64,000 nt of DNA from Listeria sp. PSOL-1. GTDB taxonomy: Bacteria > Bacillota > Bacilli > Lactobacillales > Listeriaceae. Under the pieces are notes generated by a model, which made no database searches, was not told the DNA's origin, and saw only the letters and a program-made list of their open reading frames with translations. The position numbers and the translations under genes were made by a program. The stretch's first letter is position 1. The number at the start of each line of letters is the position of its first letter. The stretch is from positions 1,612,001-1,676,000 of the forward strand of contig NZ_LR760298.1 of the NCBI RefSeq assembly GCF_902806445.1, read 5' to 3'. Below, one piece after another: positions 1 to 9,576 of the stretch.

Positions 1-1116
1 TCTCTTTTGATGGGGCTCATCGCCAACTACCCCATTGGACTTGCACCTGGCATGGGGTTAAATGCTTTTTTTGCTTATACGGTTTGCGCACAATGGGGTA
101 TTCCTTGGCAAACGGCATTATCAGGTGTCCTTGTTTCTGGGATCGTCTTTATCTGCCTAACGATCTCTGGAATTCGTGAAAAAGTCATCAATGCCATTCC
201 CGCTGAATTAAAATATGCTGTTGGAGCCGGAATTGGCTTTTTTATCGCTTTTTTAGGGATGAAAAATGCGGGAATTATTGTAAGCAACCCATCAACAATT
301 GTTGCACTTGGCAACCTGCATTCTGGTCCAGTTCTTTTAGCTGTATTTGGCATTGGTATCACAATCATTTACATGACTTTAAATCTCAAAGGAGCCATTT
401 TTTTCGGCATGGCAACAACAGCCATTATCGGAATGATTTGTGGTCAAATTGATATGCCAAGTAAAATTGTTTCAGCGATTCCAAGTGTTACACCAACGTT
501 TGGTCAAGCCTTCATTCACCTTCCAGAAATTTTCACACCACAAATGCTCATTGTCATCTTGACCTTCTTCTTTATTGACTTTTTTGACACAGCCGGAACA
601 CTTGTAGCTGTTGCTAATCAAGCTGGTTTTGTAAAAGATAACAAAGTTCCACGCGCGGGACGATCATTATTCTCTGATTCTGCAGCAACTGTTGTTGGCT
701 CGATTTTTGGGACGTCTACAACGACGTCTTATGTTGAATCTACTGCTGGCGTAGCAGTGGGTGGACGAACTGGTTTAACAGCGATTGTTGTCGCCATTTG
801 TTTTTCTTTATCCCTCTTTTTCTCACCCCTTCTTGGCGTCATCACTAGTGCGGTTACAACACCAGCGCTTGTTATCGTAGGAATTTTAATGATTGGAAAC
901 GTGGCACATATTGATTGGACTAAGTTTGAAATTGCTGTTCCTGCCTTTTTTGTTATTTTGATGATGGTTCTTACCTTTTCAATTGCAACGGGTATCGCAA
1001 TCGGTTTTATTTTTTATCCGATTACAATGTTCTTAAAAGGACGCTATAAAGAAGTCCATCCCATCATGTATGTTATGATGTTACTTTTCACTTTATACTT
1101 TATTTTTGTTGTTTAA
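1..1116 (+). CDS. NCS2/AzgA-type purine permease, 5' truncated
   Basis: Membrane permease importing a purine base (hypoxanthine, guanine or adenine in characterised AzgA/PbuG members) by proton symport. The frame is open from the first base, so the true start lies outside the window; 371 codons are visible of a family that is usually about 430 residues. The visible N-terminal block contains NYPIGLAPGMGLNAFF, and later come FFIDFFDTAGTLVAVA and GTSTTTSYVESTAGVA, all hallmark AzgA-subfamily segments lining the substrate site. The rest is a series of hydrophobic helices. Substrate cannot be decided from sequence alone. A possible small RNA gene follows it before gdhA. Confidence 0.9.
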   Translation, partial: SLLMGLIANYPIGLAPGMGLNAFFAYTVCAQWGIPWQTALSGVLVSGIVFICLTISGIREKVINAIPAELKYAVGAGIGFFIAFLGMKNAGIIVSNPSTIVALGNLHSGPVLLAVFGIGITIIYMTLNLKGAIFFGMATTAIIGMICGQIDMPSKIVSAIPSVTPTFGQAFIHLPEIFTPQMLIVILTFFFIDFFDTAGTLVAVANQAGFVKDNKVPRAGRSLFSDSAATVVGSIFGTSTTTSYVESTAGVAVGGRTGLTAIVVAICFSLSLFFSPLLGVITSAVTTPALVIVGILMIGNVAHIDWTKFEIAVPAFFVILMMVLTFSIATGIAIGFIFYPITMFLKGRYKEVHPIMYVMMLLFTLYFIFVV

Positions 1117-1204
1117 TTTTATTTATGACAAAAATGTCACTTTAGAAAAAGAATTTGTAAGCTTATTAGCAGGAAAAATTCTTTTCCTTCACGTATACTT
1201 TATT

Positions 1205-1376
1205 TATCGGAGAAAGTTACCCTAGCAAAAGATAACTTTGTGAAATTTCTCTGAGACAAAATGTTTCAACAAACAACTTCCTCATTGTTTCCCTTCGTTC
1301 CTTTCGTTTTGTCTCGAGAAGTACACACTCCTAAAAACCCATTTTTCACAACGTAGTCCCCCTACGTTGTGTTTTT
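1205..1376 (+). ncRNA. Candidate structured small RNA with C-rich loops
   Basis: Seen: a TATACT hexamer at 1194-1199 would start transcription near 1206. Downstream are three hairpins in a row: 1208-1215 with 1246-1253 (inner GTTA/TAAC, loop beginning CCCT), 1253-1261 with 1307-1315 (GAGACAAAA/TTTTGTCTC, a 45-nt loop holding CTTCCTC, TTTCCC and GTTCCT), and a terminator hairpin with loop TCCCC. Known: LhrC-family sRNAs of Listeria bind targets through UCCC motifs in loops. Inferred: an sRNA of about 170 nt of that kind. No convincing -35 is visible. It could also be an attenuated leader for gdhA, although gdhA has its own promoter further down. Confidence 0.45.
1347..1376 (+). terminator. Rho-independent terminator upstream of gdhA
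   Basis: Perfect 10-bp stem CACAACGTAG/CTACGTTGTG around the loop TCCCC, followed by five T residues. It ends transcripts coming from the permease or from the candidate small RNA. Confidence 0.8.
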
Positions 1377-1390
1377 ATGTCTTTTCTTTT

Positions 1391-1420
1391 CTGAAAATTC
1401 AAAATTATTATCTGTATAAT
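1391..1420 (+). promoter_or_regulatory. Probable gdhA SigA promoter
   Basis: CTGAAA at 1391-1396 and TATAAT at 1415-1420 are 18 bp apart. They lie after the terminator at 1376 and about 75 bp before the gdhA start, so gdhA is transcribed independently of the upstream permease. Confidence 0.5.
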
Positions 1421-1467
1421 TTGCATTTCCACAAATCAGTGTGTAAACTTAATAATAAATACAATGA

Positions 1468-2856
<1,389 letters not shown>

Positions 2857-2866
2857 ACAAAGGAAT

Positions 2867-2902
2867 AGTGGGTAAATATCCTTACAAGCTTATTTATCCA
2901 CT
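2867..2902 (+). other. Stem-loop between gdhA and the lactonase gene
   Basis: AGTGGGTAAATA (2867-2878) pairs with TATTTATCCACT (2891-2902) with one mismatch. There is no T tract, so it is more likely an mRNA stabilising or processing element, or a weak attenuator, than a terminator. It lies directly before the AAAGGAGG ribosome site of the next gene. Confidence 0.35.
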
Positions 2903-2922
2903 AAAAAGGAGGAAGAATTTTA

Positions 2923-3966
2923 ATGCAAACAAATACTGTAACTGCTTATATTGGTACATATACAAAATCTGAAAGTGAAGGAATTTACCGCTTAGTTGTC
3001 GACAAAAATACGGGTGAAATCGTTCAAAGTGAACTCGCTGGAAAAATGAGCAATCCCACCTATTTAAAAATTACAACGGACGGAAATTATCTATATTCCG
3101 TAGCTAAAGATGGTGAAAAAGGCGGTATCGCAGCATTTAAACTCCTTGAAGATGGTACACTTGATTTATTGAATAAAAAAGTGAAGCCGGGAAATCCTCC
3201 ATGCTATGTTGATGCTTCTGATGACGGTAGTGTTGTTGTTTCTGCTAATTATCACCTAGGCCAAATTATAAGCTATCAGACAAAAAGTGGTGCATTAACA
3301 GACTCTGTGAGCGAAATTCAACACATCGGAAAAAGCGTCCACGAGCGTCAAGAAAAGCCACACGCGCATTTTGCTGGTTTTTCACCCGACCAAAAATTTG
3401 TCATAACTTGTGATTTGGGAACAGATCACGTAACAACTTACCGTGAAGCGGATGCTTCTTTAAAAGAAACCAGCAGCTTAAAAGTAACGCCAGGTAGTGG
3501 GCCACGTAACCTAGTATTTCATCCAAATGGGCAATATGTATATATTATGACAGAGCTTACTTCTGAAGTAATCGTTTGTGAATACGATGCTGCCAGTGGC
3601 CAATTGAATATGATTCAAACAATCCCTACTTTACCAACTAATTTTACCAAAGCCTATAAAGGAAGTGCGATTCATATTTCAACTGACGGAAGATTTCTCT
3701 ATATTTCAAATCGTGGACAAGATGCGATTGTAAGTTTTACCATAAATGAAACAGATGGAACACTAACACTTAACGAAACCGTTTCTGTTGAGGGAGATGG
3801 ACCACGCGACTTTGATCTTGATCCAAGTGGTGAAATTCTGATTGCTGCTAACGAAAATTCAAATAATATCACCGTATTTAAAGTAGAGAAACAAACTGGA
3901 ACATTAAAGCTTTTACAAAAAAACATCAAAGTGCCTGAACCTGTTTGTGTAAAATTTATGAAGTAA
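2923..3966 (+). CDS. Lactonase family protein (6-phosphogluconolactonase-like beta-propeller)
   Basis: A 347-residue cytosolic protein of the YkgB/Pgl lactonase family, a seven-bladed beta-propeller. The family hydrolyses 6-phosphogluconolactone in the oxidative pentose phosphate pathway. Repeating blade signatures are visible, for example IGTYTKSESEGIY at the N-terminus, PHAHFAGFSPDQKF in the middle, GSGPRNLVFHPNG, then DGRFLYISNRG and GDGPRDFDLDPSG. No signal peptide is present. An AAAGGAGG ribosome site precedes the ATG. It follows gdhA by 66 bp in the same direction, so co-transcription is likely, and a strong terminator follows. The family assignment is secure; the exact substrate is inferred. 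Confidence 0.88.
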   Translation: MQTNTVTAYIGTYTKSESEGIYRLVVDKNTGEIVQSELAGKMSNPTYLKITTDGNYLYSVAKDGEKGGIAAFKLLEDGTLDLLNKKVKPGNPPCYVDASDDGSVVVSANYHLGQIISYQTKSGALTDSVSEIQHIGKSVHERQEKPHAHFAGFSPDQKFVITCDLGTDHVTTYREADASLKETSSLKVTPGSGPRNLVFHPNGQYVYIMTELTSEVIVCEYDAASGQLNMIQTIPTLPTNFTKAYKGSAIHISTDGRFLYISNRGQDAIVSFTINETDGTLTLNETVSVEGDGPRDFDLDPSGEILIAANENSNNITVFKVEKQTGTLKLLQKNIKVPEPVCVKFMK

Positions 3967-3989
3967 ACACTTCACTCCTTTTCAAAATA

Positions 3990-4045
3990 ACGTTCCTGTC
4001 ATCGAGATCTCTAATAAATTCGATGACAGGAACGTCTCTATTTTT
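3990..4045 (+). terminator. Strong terminator after the lactonase gene
   Basis: A perfect 16-bp stem, 3990-4005 pairing with 4020-4035, with a 14-nt loop, followed by CTCTATTTTT. Confidence 0.9.
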
Positions 4046-4124
4046 GTGTAAATAAACGTTGAAGTGGGTATATTAACAATAGTTTAGCGATAGGAATGAA
4101 TGTTTACGCAAAGGAGGTTTTATA

Positions 4125-4634
4125 ATGAAATTCACACAATTATCAATTGATACTTTAGCACGGGCTAAAGAACGTTTTGAAGAGTCCTTAAATCAAATGA
4201 GCGTAGCTGAAAGCAATACAATGCCTGCTCCGTTAATTAAATCCGTCACTTGGTTAATTTGGCACACGGCACGAGAGCTTGATTATCAAATTTCTGATTT
4301 AAACAAGAGTCAACCACTGTGGTTAAGCCAAGGATGGAAAGAAAAATTTGGATTGGATTTACCTGATGATACGGAGGATTGGCATCATACTCCTCAAGAA
4401 GCAGCTAAAGTGATTGTTTCAGATAAAGCAATCTTGCTAGATTATTTAAACGCCAGTATCGACTTTACAACGTCTTTTTTAAATACACTTGAGGAAGAAA
4501 GCCTTGATGAAATTATTGATGCAAATTGGGATCCCGTCGTTACGCGTGCAACTCGTATTGTATCCATCATTGATGATGCTGTAATGCACTCTGGTCAGGC
4601 GGTTTATACAAGAAGGTTAGTGATTAATAAGTAA
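4125..4634 (+). CDS. DinB family four-helix-bundle protein
   Basis: A 169-residue protein of the DinB/YfiT-like superfamily, metal-binding four-helix bundles that include thiol-dependent transferases; many members have no known reaction. Candidate metal ligands fit the family's three-histidine pattern: H47 in WHTARELD, H87/H88 in WHHTP, and H155 in MHSGQAVYTRR. The ATG follows an AAAGGAGG ribosome site. It stands alone between terminators. The specific activity is unknown. Confidence 0.8.
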   Translation: MKFTQLSIDTLARAKERFEESLNQMSVAESNTMPAPLIKSVTWLIWHTARELDYQISDLNKSQPLWLSQGWKEKFGLDLPDDTEDWHHTPQEAAKVIVSDKAILLDYLNASIDFTTSFLNTLEEESLDEIIDANWDPVVTRATRIVSIIDDAVMHSGQAVYTRRLVINK

Positions 4635-4641
4635 TCTATAG

Positions 4642-4697
4642 GAAGGAAAGGTCGACTGATTTATGGTACAAATTAGCCGAACTTTCCTTCTTTCTTT
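4642..4697 (+). terminator. Weak terminator after the DinB gene
   Basis: GAAGGAAAG (4642-4650) pairs perfectly with CTTTCCTTC (4682-4690), separated by about 31 nt and followed by a T-rich run. The long loop makes it weaker than neighbouring terminators. Confidence 0.4.
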
Positions 4698-4824
4698 TTA
4701 TCGTTATATAAATTAACCCTATTAAACCCGTTACAAAGAGAAGGTATGATCGAAAGAAAATTAAACACGCCAATAAGGTTCAGAGACTTTTACAAAATGG
4801 ATATTCACCGTGGCTAATAGTGTT

Positions 4825-4850
4825 TTGACCCCAAAAAGTTAGTCTTTTTA
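4825..4850 (-). terminator. AT-rich hairpin after dtpT, resembling an IS3-type end
   Basis: AAAAAG (4833-4838) and CTTTTT (4844-4849) form a short hairpin just beyond the dtpT stop, so it may act as its terminator. The sequence TTGACCCCAAAAAGTTAGTC (4825-4844) also looks like the terminal repeat of some IS3-family elements as I remember them. No transposase gene or second end is visible in the 238-bp gap, which otherwise holds nothing I recognise. Confidence 0.25.
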
Positions 4851-4872
4851 TAGCATGGATTTTTCCACTTAC

Positions 4873-6348
4873 TTAACGAACGCCCTTCATTTGTTTTTTC
4901 AAAATCGGTGAAATAATAAAAAGGAAAATAGCAAAAATAATCGCAACAAAGCCTGTTATTCCAAAATAGACAATCTCCGTTTTTGCATTGAAAAATTGCG
5001 TTGCTTGTGCATTAAACGCTTGCGCCATTGCATCTGATAAAAACCAAAGACTCATTGTTTGGGACGAAAAAGCAGCCGGTGCGAGTTTTGTTGTTGCCGA
5101 TAAGCCAACTGGTGAAATACACATTTCGCCAATGATACAAATTAGAAAGCTTGCAACAAGCCAAAGTGGGCTAACAAGCGTACTCGTATTTCCATGAATG
5201 ATTCCAGGTAACATCATGATCACAAAACTCAGTCCAGCAAAAAATAAGCCATAAGCAAATTTTCGGGGGATCGAAGGTTGTCTTTCACCAAGCTTTGTCC
5301 AAATCCAAGCAAATACTGGCGACAAAATAATAATAAAGACCGGATTAAGTGACTGGAAATTAGCCGGATTAAGTTTCCACCCAAAGAAGTCTAAATTCGT
5401 TCTTTCAGCTGCAAAAATAGCGAGTGTAGTCGAGCCCTGCTCTTCAATCATCCAAAACAAGACCGCAATCAAAAAAAGAGGAATATAAGCATATAACCGC
5501 GCATGTTCTTCTGCGGTTGTTTTTTTGCTCGTCAACATAATAATAAAATAAGCAAGCGGAACAAGAACACCCAAAATAGTAATCGCTAAAATAACCGTCT
5601 TTAAGCTAAAATTCCCTGTAATCAAGCCTAAAGTCCCAAACAATAGAGCTAAAGCAACAATCACACTAATCCCGTAAGTAACGATCTTCGTTGTCTCTTC
5701 TTTTTTAAGTGGATTTGGAACTTGCTTCCCTGCATCTTTTAAGTAAAGACGGCCTGTAATTAAATAAACAATCAGTCCAATTGCCATCCCAATCCCTGCC
5801 ATCAAAAAGCCAGCATGATAATTATTTGCTACACCTTGAACACCAGAAACAATGAAAGGCGCAACAAAGGCTCCTAAATTAATCCCCATATAAAAAATAC
5901 TAAAACCAGCATCACGGCGATTATCATTTTTGTCATACAAATCGCCAACAACATTGGATACGTTAGGTTTTAAAAAGCCTGTCCCTAAAATAATTAGTGC
6001 CATCGAAACAAACAAAGCGCCTGCTCCTAAAGGAAGCGCTAAAACAATGTGCCCACACATAATTAACACGCCGCCATAAAAAATAGTTCGCCGAGCTCCC
6101 ATGATTCGATCCGCTGCAAACCCACCAATAACGCCCGACATGAATACAAGTGAACCATAAATCGACATAACCGCAGTAGATGTGGATTGACTAAAACCTA
6201 GCCCTCCATCTGTAACACGTGTGTACATATAATAAATTAAAATCGCTCGCATCCCATAGTAAGAGAAACGCTCCCAAAACTCTGTAAAAAACAAGGTTGC
6301 TAGCCCACGTGGATGTCCAAAAAAGGTCTTCCCTTTTTCTGCATTCAT
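4873..6348 (-). CDS. dtpT: POT family di-/tripeptide:proton symporter
   Basis: Membrane importer of di- and tripeptides driven by the proton gradient. The 491 residues form about 12-14 hydrophobic helices. The POT hallmark EFWERFSYYGMRAIL near the N-terminus contains the ExxER proton-coupling motif, followed by DRIMGARRTIFYGG and the second family signature FYMGINLGAFVAP. The ATG at 6348 has AGAGGG upstream, and a TATAAT at 6408-6403 on this strand probably serves as its -10. It lies downstream of helD in the same direction with 91 bp between them. Listeria DtpT is known to supply peptides for growth and stress tolerance. Confidence 0.93.
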   Translation of the reverse strand: MNAEKGKTFFGHPRGLATLFFTEFWERFSYYGMRAILIYYMYTRVTDGGLGFSQSTSTAVMSIYGSLVFMSGVIGGFAADRIMGARRTIFYGGVLIMCGHIVLALPLGAGALFVSMALIILGTGFLKPNVSNVVGDLYDKNDNRRDAGFSIFYMGINLGAFVAPFIVSGVQGVANNYHAGFLMAGIGMAIGLIVYLITGRLYLKDAGKQVPNPLKKEETTKIVTYGISVIVALALLFGTLGLITGNFSLKTVILAITILGVLVPLAYFIIMLTSKKTTAEEHARLYAYIPLFLIAVLFWMIEEQGSTTLAIFAAERTNLDFFGWKLNPANFQSLNPVFIIILSPVFAWIWTKLGERQPSIPRKFAYGLFFAGLSFVIMMLPGIIHGNTSTLVSPLWLVASFLICIIGEMCISPVGLSATTKLAPAAFSSQTMSLWFLSDAMAQAFNAQATQFFNAKTEIVYFGITGFVAIIFAIFLFIISPILKKQMKGVR

Positions 6349-6439
6349 TCATTTTTACCCTCTTTCTTTTATTTTTCCTTCCCCACTTTAATGACAATAA
6401 TCATTATACTCCTTATAAAATCCCTATACCAGCAAAAAA

Positions 6440-8704
6440 TTATTCTTGAATCGGTAATAAACGCGATGGCTTGCCTTCACTTATAATAAAAAGTTGGTGC
6501 ATTGCTCGCGAACAAATCGTATAAAGAAGCGTTCGTTCTTCTTCCAAATGATAATTTTCATCGGAAGCATCTAACACAATGACTCCATCAAATTCCAATC
6601 CTTTTGCTAAATAGGAAGGAATGATCATAATCCCATCGATTAGTTTTTGATTATCTAAATGAATCAGGCGCACCTCCATTTGCTGATATAAGGAAAGATA
6701 ACAATGCTCGCAGCTTTCCTTATTTTTACCAATAATCGCTACCATCCCATATTTTTCTTGCATCGCCTTTGCTTGCTTCACAATTTTATCCATCATTTCT
6801 AAATAACTTTTTGCTTCAACAATTTGTGGCAATTCACCATGTCGTTCAAAAGGTATAATCTGATTTTCATCTTGAATAATATCTCTTGTAAATTGCGTAA
6901 TCTCATATGTTGAACGATAACTTTTCTTCAGTTCGATTTGCCGCGCACGTGAAGGATCAAATAAATGAAGAATTTCATCGATGAGTGACCTTTCAGTTTG
7001 CTTTGTTTTAAAGATCGCTTGATTCAAATCCCCCAATAATGTAAAATGGCTACTTGGGAAAATAGATCTTAAATACGCAATTTGTGCAGGTGTATAATCT
7101 TGAATCTCATCAATAAACACAAACTTCATCGCTCGCATGGTCTCTTTACCAGTTAGTTGATCTTCTAGCTCCAAAAAGAAAACAACATCTTCCAATGCGA
7201 TTTGATTCGCATTCAGCCGCACCATCAATTGTTTTCTTTCAGCTTCCCATTCCTCTAAACGAATATTAAAATCCTTTAAATCAAGTAATTGTGGCACTTT
7301 TTTTATAAATTGAACGTATTGTTGTTTAAGGTGAAAATAATCGTGCTGCTTAATTTGTTCATGGGTATTTTTAAATTTTAAGCGAACCAGTTTCTTGGCT
7401 AAATAGTCTTCCTCCTCTTCAAAACTGCTAAACTCTAAATGTGTTGGCACTAAGGCATGATAATTTTCTTCACTAAGCAATTCAATTTCATCCTTAATCC
7501 AGTCTTTTTTAGCTTCTTGATTCATGATGACATAAAGCCGTTCTCGCAATTTTTTACTGGTTTCTTGAAGCTTCTCTATTCGCTTAAAATAAGCAGGAAA
7601 TGAAGCATAGATCGCTTGAATTTCTTGTTTTGAAATGATTATTTTCCCACGAAATTTAATATTCTTAAATTGAATTAAATCCCCAAGTTCTGCTGCATAA
7701 CGCTTCACTAATTGGTAAAAAACAAGGGACTCTTTTAAAGCTAAAATATTTTTATATTGCTTTTTTTCACGTGCTTCAAACTGTTCAAATAGACTTTTCA
7801 TTTCCATGCGCTTTAGTCTAACACTAGCAAAATCGTGAAAAGTTGTCTGTACCATATTTTTTTCACCAAGTTCAGGCAGTACATTGGCAATATAATGGTT
7901 AAACAAGCGATTAGGCGAAAAAATCATCATTTGCGTTTCATCCAGTCCTTCACGAAAACGATAAAGCAAATAAGCAATCCGCTGTAAAATAGCTGATGTT
8001 TTCCCACTTCCTGCAGCACCCTGGACAAACAATAAATCACTTGTTGTATCACGAATAATTTGATTTTGTTCCCGTTGAATCGTAGAAACAATGCTTTTCA
8101 TTTGTGCACTTGAACCCTCACCAAGCACTTCTTGTAACATTTCATCCCCGATCGCTTCGGTTGTATCAAACATCCTCTGAATGACAGCCTTTTTAATGGT
8201 ATATTGCCGCTTAAGCTTAACATCCACCTTCAATTTTCCTTCAGGCGTATTATAAACTGCTTCACCCATCCCTCCATCATAATAAATACTAGCAATTGGT
8301 GCACGCCAATCATATACAAGGAAATGATCCTCTTCATCTAAAAAAGAAGAAATCCCAATATAAAGCGATTCTGTTTTTTCATCTTTTTCAGCAACATCAA
8401 TGCGCGCAAAATAAGGCGAGCTTTTCATTTTTTTAAACGCGCGAATTTGTTTTTCAGAATGTTGATAATTCCGCTCACGTTCTCGCAAAAAATGTTCTTG
8501 CTGACGGATGCTGGCATTGGTTTCCGATACATCATCAAGCTCATTCAAATTAACACGAACATCTTCCCAAAAATTAGTACGAATATGACTTGCTTCTTGT
8601 CTGACTTTTTCAATCAAATGGATCAATTCATTTTCTCGTTTATTAATTTGTTGGATTGTATAATCAACACGCGCCTGTTCTTTTTGCCATTCGCTATCTT
8701 TCAT
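6440..8704 (-). CDS. helD: HelD-type RNA polymerase recycling helicase
   Basis: UvrD/Rep-like superfamily 1 ATPase that in Bacillus binds RNA polymerase, inserts into its channels and releases stalled or nucleic-acid-bound enzyme. The start at 8704 is chosen because GGAGGG lies seven T residues upstream; an ATG 15 bp earlier overlaps that ribosome site. This gives 754 residues. Seen: an N-terminal coiled-coil region, YDWRAPIASIYYD (about 131-143), Walker A GAAGSGKT (229-236), Walker B FVFIDEIQDY, and C-terminal helicase motifs including SYLAKGLEFDGVIVLD. Expression is probably controlled by the palindromic overlapping promoters at 8727-8806. Some HelD relatives give rifamycin tolerance, which would fit an unusual promoter. 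Confidence 0.9.
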   Translation of the reverse strand: MKDSEWQKEQARVDYTIQQINKRENELIHLIEKVRQEASHIRTNFWEDVRVNLNELDDVSETNASIRQQEHFLRERERNYQHSEKQIRAFKKMKSSPYFARIDVAEKDEKTESLYIGISSFLDEEDHFLVYDWRAPIASIYYDGGMGEAVYNTPEGKLKVDVKLKRQYTIKKAVIQRMFDTTEAIGDEMLQEVLGEGSSAQMKSIVSTIQREQNQIIRDTTSDLLFVQGAAGSGKTSAILQRIAYLLYRFREGLDETQMMIFSPNRLFNHYIANVLPELGEKNMVQTTFHDFASVRLKRMEMKSLFEQFEAREKKQYKNILALKESLVFYQLVKRYAAELGDLIQFKNIKFRGKIIISKQEIQAIYASFPAYFKRIEKLQETSKKLRERLYVIMNQEAKKDWIKDEIELLSEENYHALVPTHLEFSSFEEEEDYLAKKLVRLKFKNTHEQIKQHDYFHLKQQYVQFIKKVPQLLDLKDFNIRLEEWEAERKQLMVRLNANQIALEDVVFFLELEDQLTGKETMRAMKFVFIDEIQDYTPAQIAYLRSIFPSSHFTLLGDLNQAIFKTKQTERSLIDEILHLFDPSRARQIELKKSYRSTYEITQFTRDIIQDENQIIPFERHGELPQIVEAKSYLEMMDKIVKQAKAMQEKYGMVAIIGKNKESCEHCYLSLYQQMEVRLIHLDNQKLIDGIMIIPSYLAKGLEFDGVIVLDASDENYHLEEERTLLYTICSRAMHQLFIISEGKPSRLLPIQE

Positions 8705-8726
8705 AAAAAAACCCTCCATTTATCAC

Positions 8727-8755
8727 TTGACAAAAATCAATCTTTTATGTATAAT
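8727..8755 (+). promoter_or_regulatory. Consensus SigA promoter opposing helD
   Basis: TTGACA (8727-8732), 17 bp spacer, TATAAT (8750-8755): a perfect SigA consensus on the + strand, starting near 8762. It points away from helD and head-on into the helD promoter. The likely product is the short transcript ending at 8865. Confidence 0.85.
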
Positions 8756-8793
8756 TGAAATGAGATAGAATTAAATAATTATACATAAAAGAT
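8740..8793. promoter_or_regulatory. 17-bp perfect inverted repeat holding the helD -10
   Basis: Arms 8740-8756 and 8777-8793 are exact reverse complements with a 20-bp spacer. Each arm contains TATAAT: 8750-8755 on the + strand and 8783-8778 on the - strand. The - strand copy is the best helD -10, with a start near 8771 and a poor -35 (GTAAAT at 8806-8801). Because both transcripts start inside the spacer, neither RNA contains both arms, so the symmetry acts at the DNA level: a repressor operator, or paired convergent promoters. Confidence 0.75.
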
Positions 8794-8865
8794 GACATCC
8801 ATTTACTATAACATGTTTATTGCAATTAAGCAACCACGTACTTCGCTTTTGTGAAGTGCTTTTTT
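8762..8865 (+). ncRNA. Predicted short transcript from the promoter opposing helD
   Basis: The consensus promoter at 8727-8755 and the terminator at 8838-8865 define an RNA of about 104 nt that contains no plausible gene. It may be only the by-product of a blocking promoter, or a regulatory RNA. It starts within the helD promoter region but does not overlap the helD coding sequence. Confidence 0.45.
8838..8865 (+). terminator. Terminator between the helD promoter region and the CBS gene
   Basis: GTACTTC (8838-8844) pairs with GAAGTGC (8853-8859) with one G-U pair, and is followed by six T residues. Confidence 0.75.
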
Positions 8866-8935
8866 ATTGTCGCTGTACTATCCACATGCTTTAAGCTAAA
8901 ATAGGTATAAATAAGAAATGAATGGAGTGACTGTC

Positions 8936-9574
8936 ATGTTAATCAAAAATCTTTGTATTCCAAAAATCAAGTTAACCACTGTTTCGAAAACGGCCACACT
9001 AAAAGAAGCTATTGATTTATTGGAAAAATCAGGATACCGCTGTGTCCCCGTTCTTGATGAGACCGGAGAAAAATTTCTCGGTAATATTTACAAGATGCAC
9101 ATTTATCGACATGCAGCTAATGGCGGTAGCCTAATGGAACCTGTCACCTCATTACTAAAAAATAAAACAAAACACATCAACGTTAATTCTTCATTCTTTG
9201 AAGTTTTTTTTACAATTAAGGAATTACCTTTTATCACCGTTTTAAATGAAAATGGTACTTTCTATGGCATTTTAACGCATGGAAAATTACTCGGCCTATT
9301 AGAAGATGCTTGGAATGTTAGTACAACAAGTTATGTTTTGACTGTTGCAACTGGCGAGGTTCCTGGTGCGCTTACCAAAATCACAAAAATTATTGATCGC
9401 TATACTTCGATCTCAAACTTAATCACTTTAGATAATCAAACTGATGATTTTATTCGCCGTGTTCTTATCTCCTTACCTCTTGATACAACGGCTAACACAA
9501 AAGATATCATCGTTCAACGCTTAAATAAAAAAGGCTTTCGAGTGGTCGAAGTAGAGCAAGTGAAAAAAGAATAA
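8936..9574 (+). CDS. cbpA: CBS-domain protein with C-terminal ACT-like region, CbpA-like
   Basis: The start at 8936 is preferred because GGAGTG lies just upstream, giving 212 residues. Two CBS motifs occupy roughly residues 5-60 (SGYRCVPVLDETGEKFLGNI) and 65-125 (ITVLNENGTFYGILTHG). The C-terminal third, from about YVLTVATGEVPGALTKI, looks like an ACT domain. Known: L. monocytogenes CbpA (Lmo0553), a CBS-domain protein that binds cyclic di-AMP, lies near dtpT. The similar neighbourhood suggests this is its orthologue, acting as a cytosolic nucleotide sensor. The symbol is inferred from context and domain layout, not from a search. Confidence 0.65.
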   Translation: MLIKNLCIPKIKLTTVSKTATLKEAIDLLEKSGYRCVPVLDETGEKFLGNIYKMHIYRHAANGGSLMEPVTSLLKNKTKHINVNSSFFEVFFTIKELPFITVLNENGTFYGILTHGKLLGLLEDAWNVSTTSYVLTVATGEVPGALTKITKIIDRYTSISNLITLDNQTDDFIRRVLISLPLDTTANTKDIIVQRLNKKGFRVVEVEQVKKE

Positions 9575-9576
9575 AA

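Noticed and set aside
4040-4080. SigB-like GGGTAT before the DinB gene
   Set aside because: The matching upstream element is GTGT at a 16-bp spacing rather than GTTT at 13-15, so it is below a level I would report.
4719-4833. Short open stretch without a start codon resembling a transposase piece
   Set aside because: 38 open codons are within chance expectation and the resemblance rests on a few residues; reported only as a low-interest trace.
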